Below, one piece after another: positions 1 to 9,836 of a stretch of DNA of 64,000 nucleotides (its first letter is position 1; each line of letters begins with the position of its first letter). The stretch comes from JARFVT01 sp036677425. GTDB taxonomy: Bacteria > Pseudomonadota > Alphaproteobacteria > UBA8366 > Aestuariispiraceae. The DNA lies in contig JARFVT010000013.1 of the NCBI GenBank assembly GCA_036677425.1, positions 1,364,001-1,428,000 of the forward strand. The letters are read 5' to 3'. The translations under genes were made by a program, and so were the position numbers. Under the pieces are notes generated by a model, which saw nothing but the letters and a program-made list of their open reading frames with translations, was not told where the DNA came from and made no database searches.

Positions 1-2
1 AA

Positions 3-662
3 GCATCAACCAAATCTGCTTGTGAAAATGCTGCTCGCGCTGCAAAGGCTGGTGCCGATGGCTTGATGATTGTGCCTAGCCCGATTTACCATACTAACCA
101 TGATGAAACTGTCGCCACATTAAATGCTGTGGCAAATGCTGGCGGTTTACCAGTTATGATATATTCCAATAAAATGGCCTATCGTGTCGATGTTACACCA
201 GAAATAATGTTGGAATTAGCCGATAACGAGCATTTCGTCGCTATCAAAGAAAGTTCCGACGATATTAGACGAACAACTGAAATAATAAACAAACTTGGCG
301 ATCGCTATGAGATATTAACCGGTGTTGATAATTTGGCTTTTGAGGCATTAAATGTTGGTGCAACGGGCTGGGTTGCAGGGCTGGTTGTTGCATTTCCAAA
401 AGAAACGGTGGCGATTTATAAATTAATTCAACAGGGCCGTAATCAAGAAGCATTGGTAATATATCGTTGGTTTAGGCCGCTGCTTGATTTAGATGTTTCA
501 ACATATTTAGTACAGAATATTAAATTAGCTGAAATGATAGAAATTGGCTCAAATGATATCACTCGCGCCCCACGTCAGCCATTAACAGGCAAAAGACGCG
601 CCGATGTTGAAAAAACAATCCGTGATGCAATTGCTATAAGACCAGAATTACCAAAATTATAA
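3..662 (+). CDS. Dihydrodipicolinate synthase-family lyase, 5' end outside window
   Basis: The reading frame is open from base 3, so the gene begins upstream and about 219 C-terminal residues are visible. The class I aldolase fold is indicated by the Schiff-base lysine in VAIKESSDD (codon at 246-248) and by the preceding strand MIYSNKMAYRVD, which sits where DapA has its YN.P motif. The family joins or cleaves pyruvate or related keto acids through a lysine imine. The YSNK variant and the C-terminal STYLVQNIKLAE region argue against a true lysine-biosynthetic DapA. A catabolic role such as 4-hydroxyproline or sugar-acid breakdown is an inference only. It is followed after 61 bases by tRNA-Arg and belongs to the chromosome outside the island. 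Confidence 0.88.
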   Translation, partial: ASTKSACENAARAAKAGADGLMIVPSPIYHTNHDETVATLNAVANAGGLPVMIYSNKMAYRVDVTPEIMLELADNEHFVAIKESSDDIRRTTEIINKLGDRYEILTGVDNLAFEALNVGATGWVAGLVVAFPKETVAIYKLIQQGRNQEALVIYRWFRPLLDLDVSTYLVQNIKLAEMIEIGSNDITRAPRQPLTGKRRADVEKTIRDAIAIRPELPKL

Positions 663-723
663 ATATATCACTGTTTATATTTGCACATGGATTTTATAAT
701 CGTTATAAAGATTTAATTGCTCT

Positions 724-851
<128 letters not shown>

Positions 852-912
852 TGTAACAGCCCGCATAATACACGCAGAATAGATAAATTTGGATTAAAAT
901 CATTGGCGGCAA

Positions 913-1843
913 ATGATAATAGGTAAGTCATTATCCAATATAAATCCTGTTATTTTTCCAACAAAAATAGACCGCCGAATTAATCGCGTTTTAACTGCTG
1001 CGAATGATCTTAGAGATGGTGCAAGTGGTGAGGTTGGTTTTATCCATGCCACTTTATGTCAAACATTCTTTCCATGTGGCAAACCGCAAATAGGCTTGCG
1101 AAAATGGGAGAGCATTAATGGTCATTCAGCAATGCGAATTGAGGCAGGAACAGCATTTGATTCCAATAGTGGTAAATGGATAGATTTGCCTTTACCAAGT
1201 GGAATTAAGGCACGTTTGGCGTTAATTTATCTTAGCACATTGGCAGTTAAAAACAAATTGCCTATTGTGCCATTGGATAGATCAATGACCGCGTTTTTTA
1301 AAAAATATAACTGGTCGTCAGGTTAATTCTCGCGATATTTATATTTTCAAACAACAAATGGCGGCTTTAGGCGTGGCAACGGTTCGACTTGCCAGTAAAT
1401 ATAAGCAAAGCAATTCACATTTTGTCTCTGTTTTTGATTTGATATGGATGCAGCAAGGCACGAAGCGTTCGCTATGGCCAAGTGAATTAGAGCTTTCTTC
1501 AGGCTATTGGCAAGGGTTAAAGCTAAAGGCTGTTCCCATCGATATGAAAGCATTAAAAGCCATAAGTCATTCGGCACTGGCGATTGATATTTATCTTTGG
1601 TTGACGCATCGACTTAGGCGCATAGATCAACACTATACAAAATACTGGAAATTTTTATGGCAACAATTATGTCAAGGATATAGAAGAATAAGTTATTTTC
1701 GTGTTAAAATCGAAAAGGTTTTATTCCAAGTAAACGCATTTTATCCACAGGCAAATATTGAAGAATATATAAACCAAGATGGAGTTTCAGTAGGGCTTAA
1801 GCTTTTCAATAGCCCACCACCAATTGCACCATTGGCGGGATGA
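913..1843 (+). pseudogene. repA: Plasmid RepA-like replication initiator, left copy, frameshifted and 5'-replaced
   Basis: Two reading frames (913-1326 and 1358-1843) together resemble plasmid RepA_C-type initiators. The N-terminal part has LPLPSGIKARLALIYLSTLA and the C-terminal part FKQQMAALGVATVRLASKYK. Such proteins bind iterons and start plasmid replication. A +1 shift between 1290 and 1312, near a T6A6 run, separates the frames, and the same run is present in the right copy. Homology to the right copy starts only at base 977, so the first 20 or so codons come from unrelated sequence and the native start is lost. The iteron cluster directly downstream supports the RepA call. It could be a dead gene or one rescued by slippage. 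Confidence 0.7.
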
Positions 1844-1859
1844 TATGATTATATTTATC

Positions 1860-1933
1860 CACATGCGTTTGGTCGCGGTAATCACATGCATTCGGTCGCG
1901 CAATATGGCCTTAATTCACGTGCGTTTGGTCGC
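1860..1933. repeat. Three iteron-like repeats (putative plasmid origin or operator)
   Basis: Three 17-base repeats with consensus CACRTGCRTTYGGTCGC start at 1860, 1883 and 1917. The spacings are 23 and 34 bases, differing by 11 (one helical turn). They lie directly between the RepA-like gene and traL and are duplicated in the other arm. Position and repetition suggest RepA binding sites (iterons) of a replication origin. Autoregulatory operators for traL are the alternative. Confidence 0.7.
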
Positions 1934-1981
1934 ACATACCTATTAAAAACCTATATTTATTTAACCTTTAGGAGATTTATC

Positions 1982-2707
1982 ATGGCAATAATCAATTTTA
2001 TACTTCAAGCAAAAGGCGGTGTTGGCAAATCAATCATTGCTTCTATTTTGGCGCAATATTACCAAGAAAATAACATAGATATCGCTTGTTTTGATACCGA
2101 TCAAATTAGCACAAGTTTTGCAAAATATGAAGCCCTTAATGTTAAATCAGTAGAGCTTATGGGCGATAATAAAATTAACCCTAATGCAATTAGTGATTTT
2201 TTTAACCAGCTTCTAGAATTAGACAAAGACGTGGTTGCCGTGATTGATAACGGCGCTTCATCTTTTATCCCAATATGTTCATATATTATTGATAATCAAA
2301 TTATCGCCCGAATGAAAAGCAACGGTCATAAAATGGTTTTCCATTCAATATTAACTGGTGGGCAAGCCCAAACTAATTGTCTAGATGGCTTATCAGCATT
2401 ATTTGCAAATTTCCCTGATGTGCCTATCGTAATTTGGCAAAATCAGTATTTTGGAAAGATAGAAATCAACGGCAAGTCTTTTGAAGAGAGCAATATTTTT
2501 AAAGAAAATATGCAAGTTATCAAAGGATTAATAACTATTAAAGCACGGCAAAAAGAAACTTTTGATAATGATATGAGCGAAATGCTGCAAGACCGCCTGA
2601 TTTTTCCTCAAGCAATAAAAAACCCAGATTATGGCATGATGCCCCGCCAAAGATTATCTATAATATGGGATGATCTTAAACAGCAGCTTGAACTTATGAA
2701 TTTATAA
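1982..2707 (+). CDS. traL: TraL-like conjugal transfer ATPase (ParA/MinD fold), left copy
   Basis: A 241-residue P-loop protein starting at MAIINFILQAKGGVGKS, whose deviant Walker A motif is at residues 8-17. DNGASSFIP, LTGGQAQTNCLDG and a C-terminal DMLQDRLIF...PRQRL stretch are typical of TraL of IncP-type transfer regions rather than partition ParA proteins. TraL is a cytoplasmic nucleotide-binding accessory of plasmid transfer with no well-defined reaction. The ATG at 1982 is preceded by AGGAG. It is followed 11 bases later by traJ. The frame is intact here, while the right-arm copy is frameshifted. Residues around 40-55 differ from the right copy in a cluster. Confidence 0.8.
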   Translation: MAIINFILQAKGGVGKSIIASILAQYYQENNIDIACFDTDQISTSFAKYEALNVKSVELMGDNKINPNAISDFFNQLLELDKDVVAVIDNGASSFIPICSYIIDNQIIARMKSNGHKMVFHSILTGGQAQTNCLDGLSALFANFPDVPIVIWQNQYFGKIEINGKSFEESNIFKENMQVIKGLITIKARQKETFDNDMSEMLQDRLIFPQAIKNPDYGMMPRQRLSIIWDDLKQQLELMNL

Positions 2708-2718
2708 AGTTCAAACAT

Positions 2719-3051
2719 ATGAATAATATTAACCGAACCACAGTGATTAAAAGCCATATAACAGCCAAGGGAAAAGCAATATTATTAGAAAGATCAAAAC
2801 GGATGAGGATGACTATGTCCGACTATATACGCAGAGTTATGATCAATTTCAAACTACCCGATGCGGTAATGGATACCCAAGTTATTAGCCAAGTTTTGCA
2901 TGTTAATGCTAGTCTTGCCCGGCTTGGTAATTTATTAAAATTAACATTGGATCAAACTGAAATTGATGAAGCAAAAATCAATTTATTGCTGTTAGATATA
3001 ACCAAGACAAAAGCGGCGTTAAAAAAACATATATTGGCGATTAATCTGTGA
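2719..3051 (+). CDS. traJ: TraJ/MobC-like relaxosome accessory protein, left copy
   Basis: A 110-residue basic protein. Its N-terminal half (residues 10-45, ending SDYIRRVMI) reads like a ribbon-helix-helix DNA-binding domain. The C-terminal half (VISQVLHVNASLARLGNLLK...) matches the MobC/TraJ pattern of proteins that bind the nick region of a transfer origin and load the relaxase. It sits directly downstream of traL in the same orientation and converges with traK. No relaxase gene is visible in the window, so on its own this module could only be mobilised by a relaxase in trans. Confidence 0.7.
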   Translation: MNNINRTTVIKSHITAKGKAILLERSKRMRMTMSDYIRRVMINFKLPDAVMDTQVISQVLHVNASLARLGNLLKLTLDQTEIDEAKINLLLLDITKTKAALKKHILAINL

Positions 3052-3108
3052 ATTTATTTGTAATATTACTATTAAATATAATCTTTATTATTTGCCATTT
3101 TTTTAAAT

Positions 3109-3378
3109 TTAAATGAAGCTTTTGGCTTTGATGATACTGGGGCTTGTTTCAGGATTAATATTATTAATTGGGGCTGCAATATTTGAATTTGCTATGTTAT
3201 TTATTTCTTGACGAAATGCAATGATTTGACGGCGAAAACTGTTATATGAAACGGTTATCTGCTTGGCATCAACCAAGGCATTATAAATACGTTTCATTGG
3301 AATGCCGCGCCTTAATTCTGATTTAATTTCATCTTGTATGACAAGAATTTCTATTTTTGCTTGACCCCATAATGTCAT
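3109..3378 (-). CDS. traK: TraK-like DNA-binding protein, left copy
   Basis: An 89-residue protein starting at ATG 3378 (MTLWGQAKIEILVIQDEIKS). The pattern AIQDEI...L..G...K.IY..L....I.VSY..FRR is that of TraK-family proteins that bind near the transfer origin. The segment MKRIYNALVDAKQITVSYNS (residues 29-48) looks like the helix-turn-helix. An in-frame upstream extension exists but lacks family similarity. The gene is identical and open in both inverted-repeat arms, unlike its neighbours. It converges on traJ with 57 bases between them. Confidence 0.6.
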   Translation of the reverse strand: MTLWGQAKIEILVIQDEIKSELRRGIPMKRIYNALVDAKQITVSYNSFRRQIIAFRQEINNIANSNIAAPINNINPETSPSIIKAKSFI

Positions 3379-3774
3379 TTTAATTCTTTCAGTTTTTAAA
3401 TTGACCAGATAAATATAAAATAACAGAAAAACTCTATTTTTACTAGAATATAACATAGATATATGCTTGAAATATCAAATAAAATAAAAATAAACGAAGA
3501 TAAATAAATAACTTCAGATAAACTTAAAATATTACATAATTTACCTGTCGTCCTGATGGCAGGATAGGTGAACTGTCCCACATTCACACCTGCGATTTAA
3601 GCAATCGGTTTATTCGCCCCTTCGGCGCTCAACGGCTTATTAAAATATTAAACAATAAACTGAATTGTATAAAAACAAGTATAACCACATAGAATACAAC
3701 AATCCCGTTTGACTTGCATTTAACTAATATGCGTGGCATTTAAATAAGGGTAATATTTTTGTGATGGGCAAAAG
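3379..3774. other. Gene-free stretch spanning the inner end of the inverted repeat
   Basis: This holds the region upstream of traK, the inner end of the left inverted-repeat arm (to 3633) and about 140 bases of unique AT-rich DNA before the restriction gene. It contains a short GC hairpin (GCCCCTTCGGCGC, near 3617-3629) that is also in the right arm. The traK promoter and possibly a transfer origin should lie here, but I see no diagnostic nick sequence. Confidence 0.45.
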
Positions 3775-6700
3775 ATGGCATTATTTAATGAAAAATATCT
3801 AAAAAAGCAAATTGGCGAACATCCAGGTGCTATCTCTGATGAACATTTGAAAATATTGAATAATTGGGCAAATAGCATTAAATACGGCTCTATCGAAAGC
3901 CAAAAAGAAACTGCTTTGGATGGAGGTTTTAAAAATAAAATTGTCGAACAGGTTTTAGGTTACACTCCATTTGGTGAAGCCAATGAATGGAATGTTGCCG
4001 CAGAACAAGCCATAGGTCGTGGCAATGTAGATTTAGCATTAGGCAGCTTCACGCAAGATACATCAAAGATACTTGCCGTTTTTGAATTAAAAGGGGCAAA
4101 AACTAAAGATCTTGATGCCATTATGCCGGGACGAAATAAAAGCCCAGTGCAGCAGGCTTGGGAATATGCGAATGATGCGCCTGGCTGCCGTTGGGTTTTA
4201 TTATCCAATTATGTTGAATTGCGTCTTTATTCATATGGCGCAGGGCGGCAAAATTTTGAACGGTTTTTATTAAAAAATTTAACTGATCCTGTTGAATATG
4301 CACGTTTTCAACTTTTACTTAATGCGGAAAATTTATTATCTGGTCGCACGCAGGATCATTTAACTGCAAGCCATAAGCAAGATAAAGATATAACGGATAA
4401 GCTATATCTAGATTATAAAGAAATCCGCCATAGCCTGATTGATCAAATTAAAATCGCTGCACCAGATGAAAATGGTGATATGCAAATCGCCTTTGCCCAA
4501 ACAATATTGGATCGGGTGTTATTCATTGCCTTTGCCGAAGATACGGGGTTATTGCCACCAAACACCCTTCGTTCGGCATTTGAACATAGCGATCCATATA
4601 ACCCAAAACCAATTTGGCATAATTTCAAGGGCCTGTTTAAAGCAATTGATAACGGCAATCCTACGCTTAAAATTCCGCGTTATAATGGCGGATTATTTAA
4701 ACGTTACCCCGCCATTGATAAATTAAATCTGCCAGATGCCACTTGCGAAGGATTTAAACGGCTTGGCGATTATGATTTCGCATCCGAAGTTAGCGTAACA
4801 ATTATCGGTCATATATTCGAACAATCAATCACCGATCTGGAAAGATTACAAGCCATTGCGCGGGGCGAAGATATTGCACCAGAAAAGAAAACAGGCGTGA
4901 CGGGAAAACGCAAACGTGATGGTGTGATTTATACCCCCGATTATATCGCAAATTTCATTGTCGAACAAACATTGGGCGCATATTTAACCCAGATGTTTAA
5001 TGATTGTTTAGCCAAAAATATCACGATTGCAAGCAGTGGCAAAGCATATGAAAATATTAAATGGAAAAATAATAAATCAGAATTAAAAATATGGAAAGAT
5101 TACCAACAACGCTTGGGCAAGCTTCGCATCATTGACCCTGCCTGTGGTTCAGGTGTTTTTTTGGTCGCCGCATTTGATTATTTAAAAGATGAATTTCACA
5201 GGGTTAATAACAAAGTTGCCGATTTATCATTAACAAAAACATGGTGATTTATTTGACCCTGATAGCCAGATTTTATCGACCAATCTATATGGTGTCGATG
5301 TAAATTCGGAATCGATTGAAATAACCAAGCTTTCGCTTTGGTTGAAAACCGCAAGGCGCGGCAAGGTTTTGGATAGCCTCGATGGGCATTTGCGTGTTGG
5401 TGATAGCATAATAGAGGATTCCAACTATGCCTATATGCAACATGGTTTTAGCTGGAAAAAAGCATTTCCCAATGTTTTTACCGATGGTGGATTTGACATT
5501 GTCTTGGGCAACCCACCATATGTTCGCCAAGAATTAATTTCACCGATGAAACCATATCTTCAACAGAAATTCGAAGTTTATCATGGGGTCGCCGATCTTT
5601 ATTGTTATTTCTTTGAACGCGGCTTGCGATTATTAAAACAAGGCGGGCGCATGGGCTATATTTCCAGTGCGACTTTTTTTAAAACCGCTTCGGGAAAATT
5701 ATTGCGAAAATATTTATCCGATAATGCCACATTGGAACTAGTGGTTAATTTTGGCGATGTGCAGGTATTTGCGGGGGTAACGACCTATCCCGCCATATTG
5801 GTGATTAATAATCAAAAACCGAGCAAAAACCATAAATTAGATTTTTGGAATTTGGATCAATTACCCGACGGCAGCTTTACCAGTGCCTTTGATCAGCATA
5901 AATCCACCTATAGCCAATCCAACCTAAGCGATGCCGCATGGGAATTTGAAGACGAGCGATTAACCGCCCTGCGCCGCAAAATTAAACATGGCAAGCCAAG
6001 CCTGAAAGATGTTTATGGTTCGCCCTATCGCGGTGTTTTAACGGGCCGTAATGAAGCCTTTGTTATCGATAAATCAACCCGTGATCGTTTAATTGCTGCC
6101 GACCCTAAATCCGATGAGATTTTAAAACCATTCTTGGAAGGCAAAGATTTAAAACGCTGGCGGGCAGAAAGCCGTGGGTTATATTTAATTTTTACTAGAC
6201 GTGGGATTGATATTACACTCTATCCCGCTATTCTTTCTTATTTGCAACAATATCGTGATATTTTAGAACCAAAACCCAAAAATTGGATAGCAGAAAAACC
6301 GGGGCAAATCTGGCAAGGCCGCAAGCAAGGGGCTTATAAATGGTATGAAATTCAAGATGCGATTGATTATTATAAAAAATTTGAAAAACTGAAAATTGTC
6401 TATGCCCATTTTTGCCCCCAATCTTTATATCGGATTGATAATTCAGGATATTACTCAAATGATAAATCCTATATTATCGCCAGCGCAGATGCCGCATTAC
6501 TAGGATTGCTTAACAGTTCTGTAATATGGTTGCTGATGACGGGAATATCTCCTCCTGTTCGAGGTGGTTTTTATGAACATAGGGCTATTTTTGTAGAAAA
6601 CACTTCCAATCCCCAATACAAGCGATCAACAACAAGCGGAATTATCATTATTAGCCGAAAAATGCCAATCATTAGCAGAAGAATGTTATAAAAAAACAAC

Positions 6701-7008
6701 AGGCAATAACCAGACGCATATCAGATCTTTGCCCCGATGATAAATCCCACAAGCTTTCCAATAAGTTAAAAAACTGGTGGCAATTTAAAAGTTTTAAAGA
6801 TTTTCAAAAAGAAATAAAAGCCAAATTTAAAACAGATATACCACTTGCCGAACGTTCCGATTGGCAAGATTGGATCGCCAAAGAAAAAATTGCAATTAAC
6901 CGCCTTAATGCTGAAATTAAAATCAATGAAGATAAAATAAATAATTTAGTCTATCAATTATTCGACCTAACAGCTGATGAAATAATGCTTCTAGAAAATA
7001 ATATTTAG
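3775..7008 (+). pseudogene. Type IIG (Eco57I-like) restriction-modification enzyme, frameshifted
   Basis: One long gene for a combined endonuclease/methyltransferase, broken into at least four frames. The N-terminal PD-(D/E)xK nuclease is seen as D86 and E104-x-K106 (AVFELKGA). Methyltransferase motif I is DPACGSGVF near base 5145, and motif IV NPPY is near 5510. The C-terminal part (to NIYSLV-like YQLFDLTADEI, stop at 7006) looks like the TaqI-type specificity domain. Shifts fall at 5230-5240 (A5), about 6605-6615 and 6691-6699 (A7). Restored, it would encode about 1070 residues, normal for the family, methylating and cutting one DNA site. It lies just inside the left inverted repeat. Inactive as read. 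Confidence 0.88.
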
Positions 7009-7021
7009 GAAATTGCTAATA

Positions 7022-7720
7022 ATGACGCATCGCCATATATTCCGTATGACATATTATAAAAATATTGAAAGATTTTTAAAAGACGGCGCGTTATATGCAA
7101 AAAATCATCAAGACCAGCCGCAATTTTCTATTTCATATGGCGAGATAAATAATAAACGCGGCAACGAATTTAAAACTCCAGATGATGAATCTTTGCATGA
7201 TTATCTGCCATTTTATTTTTCACCAATAACCGCTATGGCATATGCTATTCATCGCAAAAACGTGACATTAAAAAATCAAACTGGCGAGGATATTGGAAAA
7301 GCAAATTCAAGCGATGTCGTCTATATAGTTTCCAACATAAAAATTTGCGCCGCTAAAAAAATACCATTCTGGTTTACAAATGTTGCATGTAATACCGCAG
7401 GGGCAAAATTTAAGAATGATCTTAATTATTTTAAAAATCATATTAAATGGGATTTATTCGATGAATATCCTATGATAGCTACTATTTCTGAAATAAAATA
7501 TCAAGGAGTTTGTAAATGGACGCAGGATCGCGACGATGGTAAGCATAGCAACCGTTCGGCCGAACGCATGGCAGAATTCATGATCAAAGATTCATTATCA
7601 ATTGGCTTAATTGATTGTATCATTGTCAATAATGATGTTATAAAAACTAAAATTGATGCTTGGATGGAAAATTCTAATTGGGATATTCCAGTTTATGTCA
7701 ACGAGGGATGTTATTTTTAG
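7022..7720 (+). CDS. darT: DarT-like DNA ADP-ribosyltransferase toxin (DUF4433)
   Basis: A 232-residue protein starting at ATG 7022 with AGGAA ten bases upstream. It has the DarT signature: HRHIFRMTYYKNIERFLKDG at the N terminus, R46 in NNKRGN, HDYLPFYFSP (59-68), and the catalytic glutamate E185 in SAERMAEFMI. DarT transfers ADP-ribose from NAD+ to thymidines in DNA, stalls replication and can act against phage. It is followed two bases later by the antitoxin darG. The frame is fully open although the antitoxin frame is broken, which is unexpected for a potent toxin. DarT may be inactive through subtle changes, or the darG frameshift may be an artefact. Confidence 0.88.
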   Translation: MTHRHIFRMTYYKNIERFLKDGALYAKNHQDQPQFSISYGEINNKRGNEFKTPDDESLHDYLPFYFSPITAMAYAIHRKNVTLKNQTGEDIGKANSSDVVYIVSNIKICAAKKIPFWFTNVACNTAGAKFKNDLNYFKNHIKWDLFDEYPMIATISEIKYQGVCKWTQDRDDGKHSNRSAERMAEFMIKDSLSIGLIDCIIVNNDVIKTKIDAWMENSNWDIPVYVNEGCYF

Positions 7721-7722
7721 CC

Positions 7723-8770
7723 ATGACAATAATTTACAAACAAGGTGATATGTTCGACGAACAAGCCGATGCGATTGTAAATACGGTTAATTGCGTTGGC
7801 GTTATGGGCAAAGGCGTTGCGTTGGAGTTTAAAAAACGCTGGCCTGAGAATTTTAAACAATATAAAAAACTATGCGATGCCAAAAATCTTGCCCCTGGTA
7901 AATGTTTATTTTGATACTGGTGATCTGCTGTCTAACATAAAACCGCGTTATTTGATTAATTTTCCAACCAAAGATCATTGGCGTAGTAAGTCAAAATTAT
8001 CTTATATCGAAGATGGTTTGGATGATTTTATCAAGCAAATCAAAGAATATAATATTAAATCGGTTGCATTGCCACCGCTTGGTTGTGGCAATGGTGGCTT
8101 GCCTTGGGAAGAAGATGTTAAACCCTTGATCGAAGAAAAACTTGCATCGGTTACAGATGTCGAATTTATTATATATGCACCAAAAATCCAACAACAAAAA
8201 CCAGAATATGCTGATATTCCCGAAGGGATGACATTCGAACGCGCCATGATGGTTAAGGTCATTGGTCAATTAGAACAATATTTTAACGGCTATTTAACCA
8301 AAATATCATTGCAAAAAATAGTTTATTTTTTACAGATACTGGGGATAAATTATAATTTAGAATTTTCCCGTAATAAACATGGCCCTTATTCAGAAAAACT
8401 AAGCACTGCTTTCAAAGCAATGGAGGCACAAAATTATATTTCTGGATATAGTCTTGATGAGCCTAAAATTCGCGCGACACAGGCTGCTTTTTCTGCCGCA
8501 GAAGATTTTTTAAACGGTGGCGATTTTCCATATTATCAAGAAACAATAACGAAACTTGAGTTGCTTATTGAAGGCTTTGAAAGCCCGCATGGTATGGAGC
8601 TGCTGTCATCGGTGCATTATTTAGTTGATCATGAAAATAACAATAATATTGACGATGTGATTAAAGCATTTAAAAATTGGAATGATCATAAGTCCAATGG
8701 TTTTTCTGATACTTCGATTAAAGACGCTTTTAATAGATTGAAAACTGATAAGCTTATTTTAGTTAATTAA
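7723..8770 (+). pseudogene. darG: DarG-like antitoxin (macrodomain plus DarT-binding domain), frameshifted
   Basis: Frame 1 from ATG 7723 gives the macrodomain start (GDMFDEQADAIVNTVNCVGV, then MGKGVALEFK). Frame 2 from about 7905 continues with DTGDLLSNIKPRYLINFPTK, LPPLGCGNGGLPW and the C-terminal antitoxin domain. The shift coincides with TTTATTTTGAT near 7907-7917, where one T fewer restores PGKCLFDTGDLL. The macrodomain removes ADP-ribose from DNA, and the C-terminal domain (after about residue 165) binds and blocks DarT. Restored, the protein is about 348 residues, typical of DarG. As read the antitoxin is truncated after 63 residues, unless translation restarts at 7796. Confidence 0.85.
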
Positions 8771-8826
8771 ATAAAATCTGGCAATTACCTATCAAATATA
8801 AATAACTGCCAGATAAAATTTAACTG

Positions 8827-9219
8827 TTAATTTTGCTTTCCAAATATTCCCTTTAGACCTTGGAATAACTCGCCTTTTACTCCATTTTGCCACTCATATA
8901 CTATGCCATCTTCTTGCTGTAATACCAAAATTCTTTCGATACCGATGTTTTCCAAAACAATAGATTTTTTGGGAAATAATTTATTCATTTGCGCTTCTTT
9001 GATGGTAACACTAACAACATTTGCATAGCTATCAATATTAAGCCCTGTCAGTTCGGTTGAGCCAAATGAAATTGCCCCAAATAAAGATAAATATTCTTTA
9101 TAATCATCAGAAAATTTTAAATTAAGCTGCCTTTCGGCCTCCGCAATAAGTTCAGAAGATGCGCCCTTTGTTTTGTGTATTTCGAATTTTTCTTCAATTT
9201 TTTTGATTATATTATCCAT
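8827..9219 (-). CDS. SMI1/KNR4 (SUKH) family immunity protein
   Basis: A 130-residue acidic cytoplasmic protein. The order is helix IIKKIEEKF, then ASSELIAEAERQLNLKFSDD, YKEYLSLFGAISFGS and IVLENIGIERILVLQQEDG, the SUKH/SMI1-KNR4 pattern found as immunity proteins of polymorphic toxins. The start at 9219 is chosen because AGGAG lies six bases before it, inside the last codons of the toxin gene, which ends at 9222. It is the last gene of the five-gene operon and most likely neutralises the LHH nuclease encoded immediately upstream. Confidence 0.82.
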   Translation of the reverse strand: MDNIIKKIEEKFEIHKTKGASSELIAEAERQLNLKFSDDYKEYLSLFGAISFGSTELTGLNIDSYANVVSVTIKEAQMNKLFPKKSIVLENIGIERILVLQQEDGIVYEWQNGVKGELFQGLKGIFGKQN

Positions 9220-9221
9220 TT

Positions 9222-9836
9222 TCAACTCCTGTTTTTTGCTCTTTCTTTCCAATGTTTTGGTCGTTCGACATCGAATTTAGGTCTATTTATTTCAGATTCT
9301 TTTTTGGGGTCATGTAACACCGAATAATTACCCCCTCCTTGATGTTCATACATAGTTAACTCAGCAAGCGCCCCATCATTTTTCTGCCCTATATGATGCA
9401 ATTCAATCTTCTCACCATCTTTGTTGATGGGAGCTCTCCCCTCCTCACATCTCTGCTTATTTGTGATGCCTTGTGAGTCTTTTTGATCCCAGTCAATATC
9501 GGTTCTTTCAAGACATTTTCTGCCGTTTATTTCTGCCTCCTGAAGCCCAGCATCTTTATAAATTTCATATTCTTCCTTTGATTCAATTTGATTAACCACT
9601 TCCTCAGACCAGCCAGATTCATCCTTAATTTGCTGTTTTTCTCCTTCTGATAGCCCTTTATTTTCAACATTATCAAGTGGTTCTTTTAATTCATTATTAT
9701 CTATTTCATTTGAACTTTTTGTTGGAAAATCAGACACTGCATCGCTAAAATCTTTTTTTGAACTGACCTTACCTATTTGACGTTCTGGGTTTTGGGTTAG
9801 TCGCTCCATACCCGACCCCGTTAATTCATTTGTCAT
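9222..9836 (-). CDS. Toxin with C-terminal LHH (HNH/Endo VII-fold) nuclease domain
   Basis: A 204-residue protein without a signal peptide. Residues 1-100 are polar, charged and low in hydrophobic content. Residues 130-185 hold the LHH signature (GEKIELHHIGQ, H147-H148), followed by LAELTMYEHQGGGNYSVLH, as in toxin nucleases of the HNH/endonuclease VII superfamily that cut DNA. Its ATG overlaps the stop of the HerA ATPase gene as ATGA, with AAGGAGGG just before, so the two genes are translationally coupled. The SUKH immunity gene follows two bases downstream. The coupling to an ATPase suggests the toxin is handled or exported by it, which is inference. Confidence 0.8.
   Translation of the reverse strand: MTNELTGSGMERLTQNPERQIGKVSSKKDFSDAVSDFPTKSSNEIDNNELKEPLDNVENKGLSEGEKQQIKDESGWSEEVVNQIESKEEYEIYKDAGLQEAEINGRKCLERTDIDWDQKDSQGITNKQRCEEGRAPINKDGEKIELHHIGQKNDGALAELTMYEHQGGGNYSVLHDPKKESEINRPKFDVERPKHWKERAKNRS

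Larger units (their letters stand above)
977..3633. repeat. Left arm of a 2.65-kb inverted repeat
   Basis: Bases 977-3633 match the reverse complement of 26848-29502 almost perfectly. The arm contains part of repA, the iterons, traL, traJ, traK and about 250 bases beyond traK. The outer boundary falls inside repA, and the inner boundary is at GCGCTCAAC near 3633. Differences are mainly one-base indels in homopolymers plus two clusters of substitutions, in traL and in the repA 3' part. The two arms enclose 23.2 kb of mostly defence cargo. Confidence 0.93.

Noticed and set aside
1982..2707. Plasmid partition protein ParA
   Set aside because: It has the deviant Walker A of ParA/MinD proteins, but the downstream motifs and C terminus match TraL of conjugative regions, and traJ/traK-like genes follow it instead of parB.
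3379..3774. Origin of transfer next to traK
   Set aside because: Position is plausible, but no conserved nick motif or characteristic inverted repeat could be identified by eye.
5230..5240. Programmed frameshift in the type IIG restriction gene
   Set aside because: The gene has at least two further shifts downstream, so decay or error explains it better than a single programmed event.
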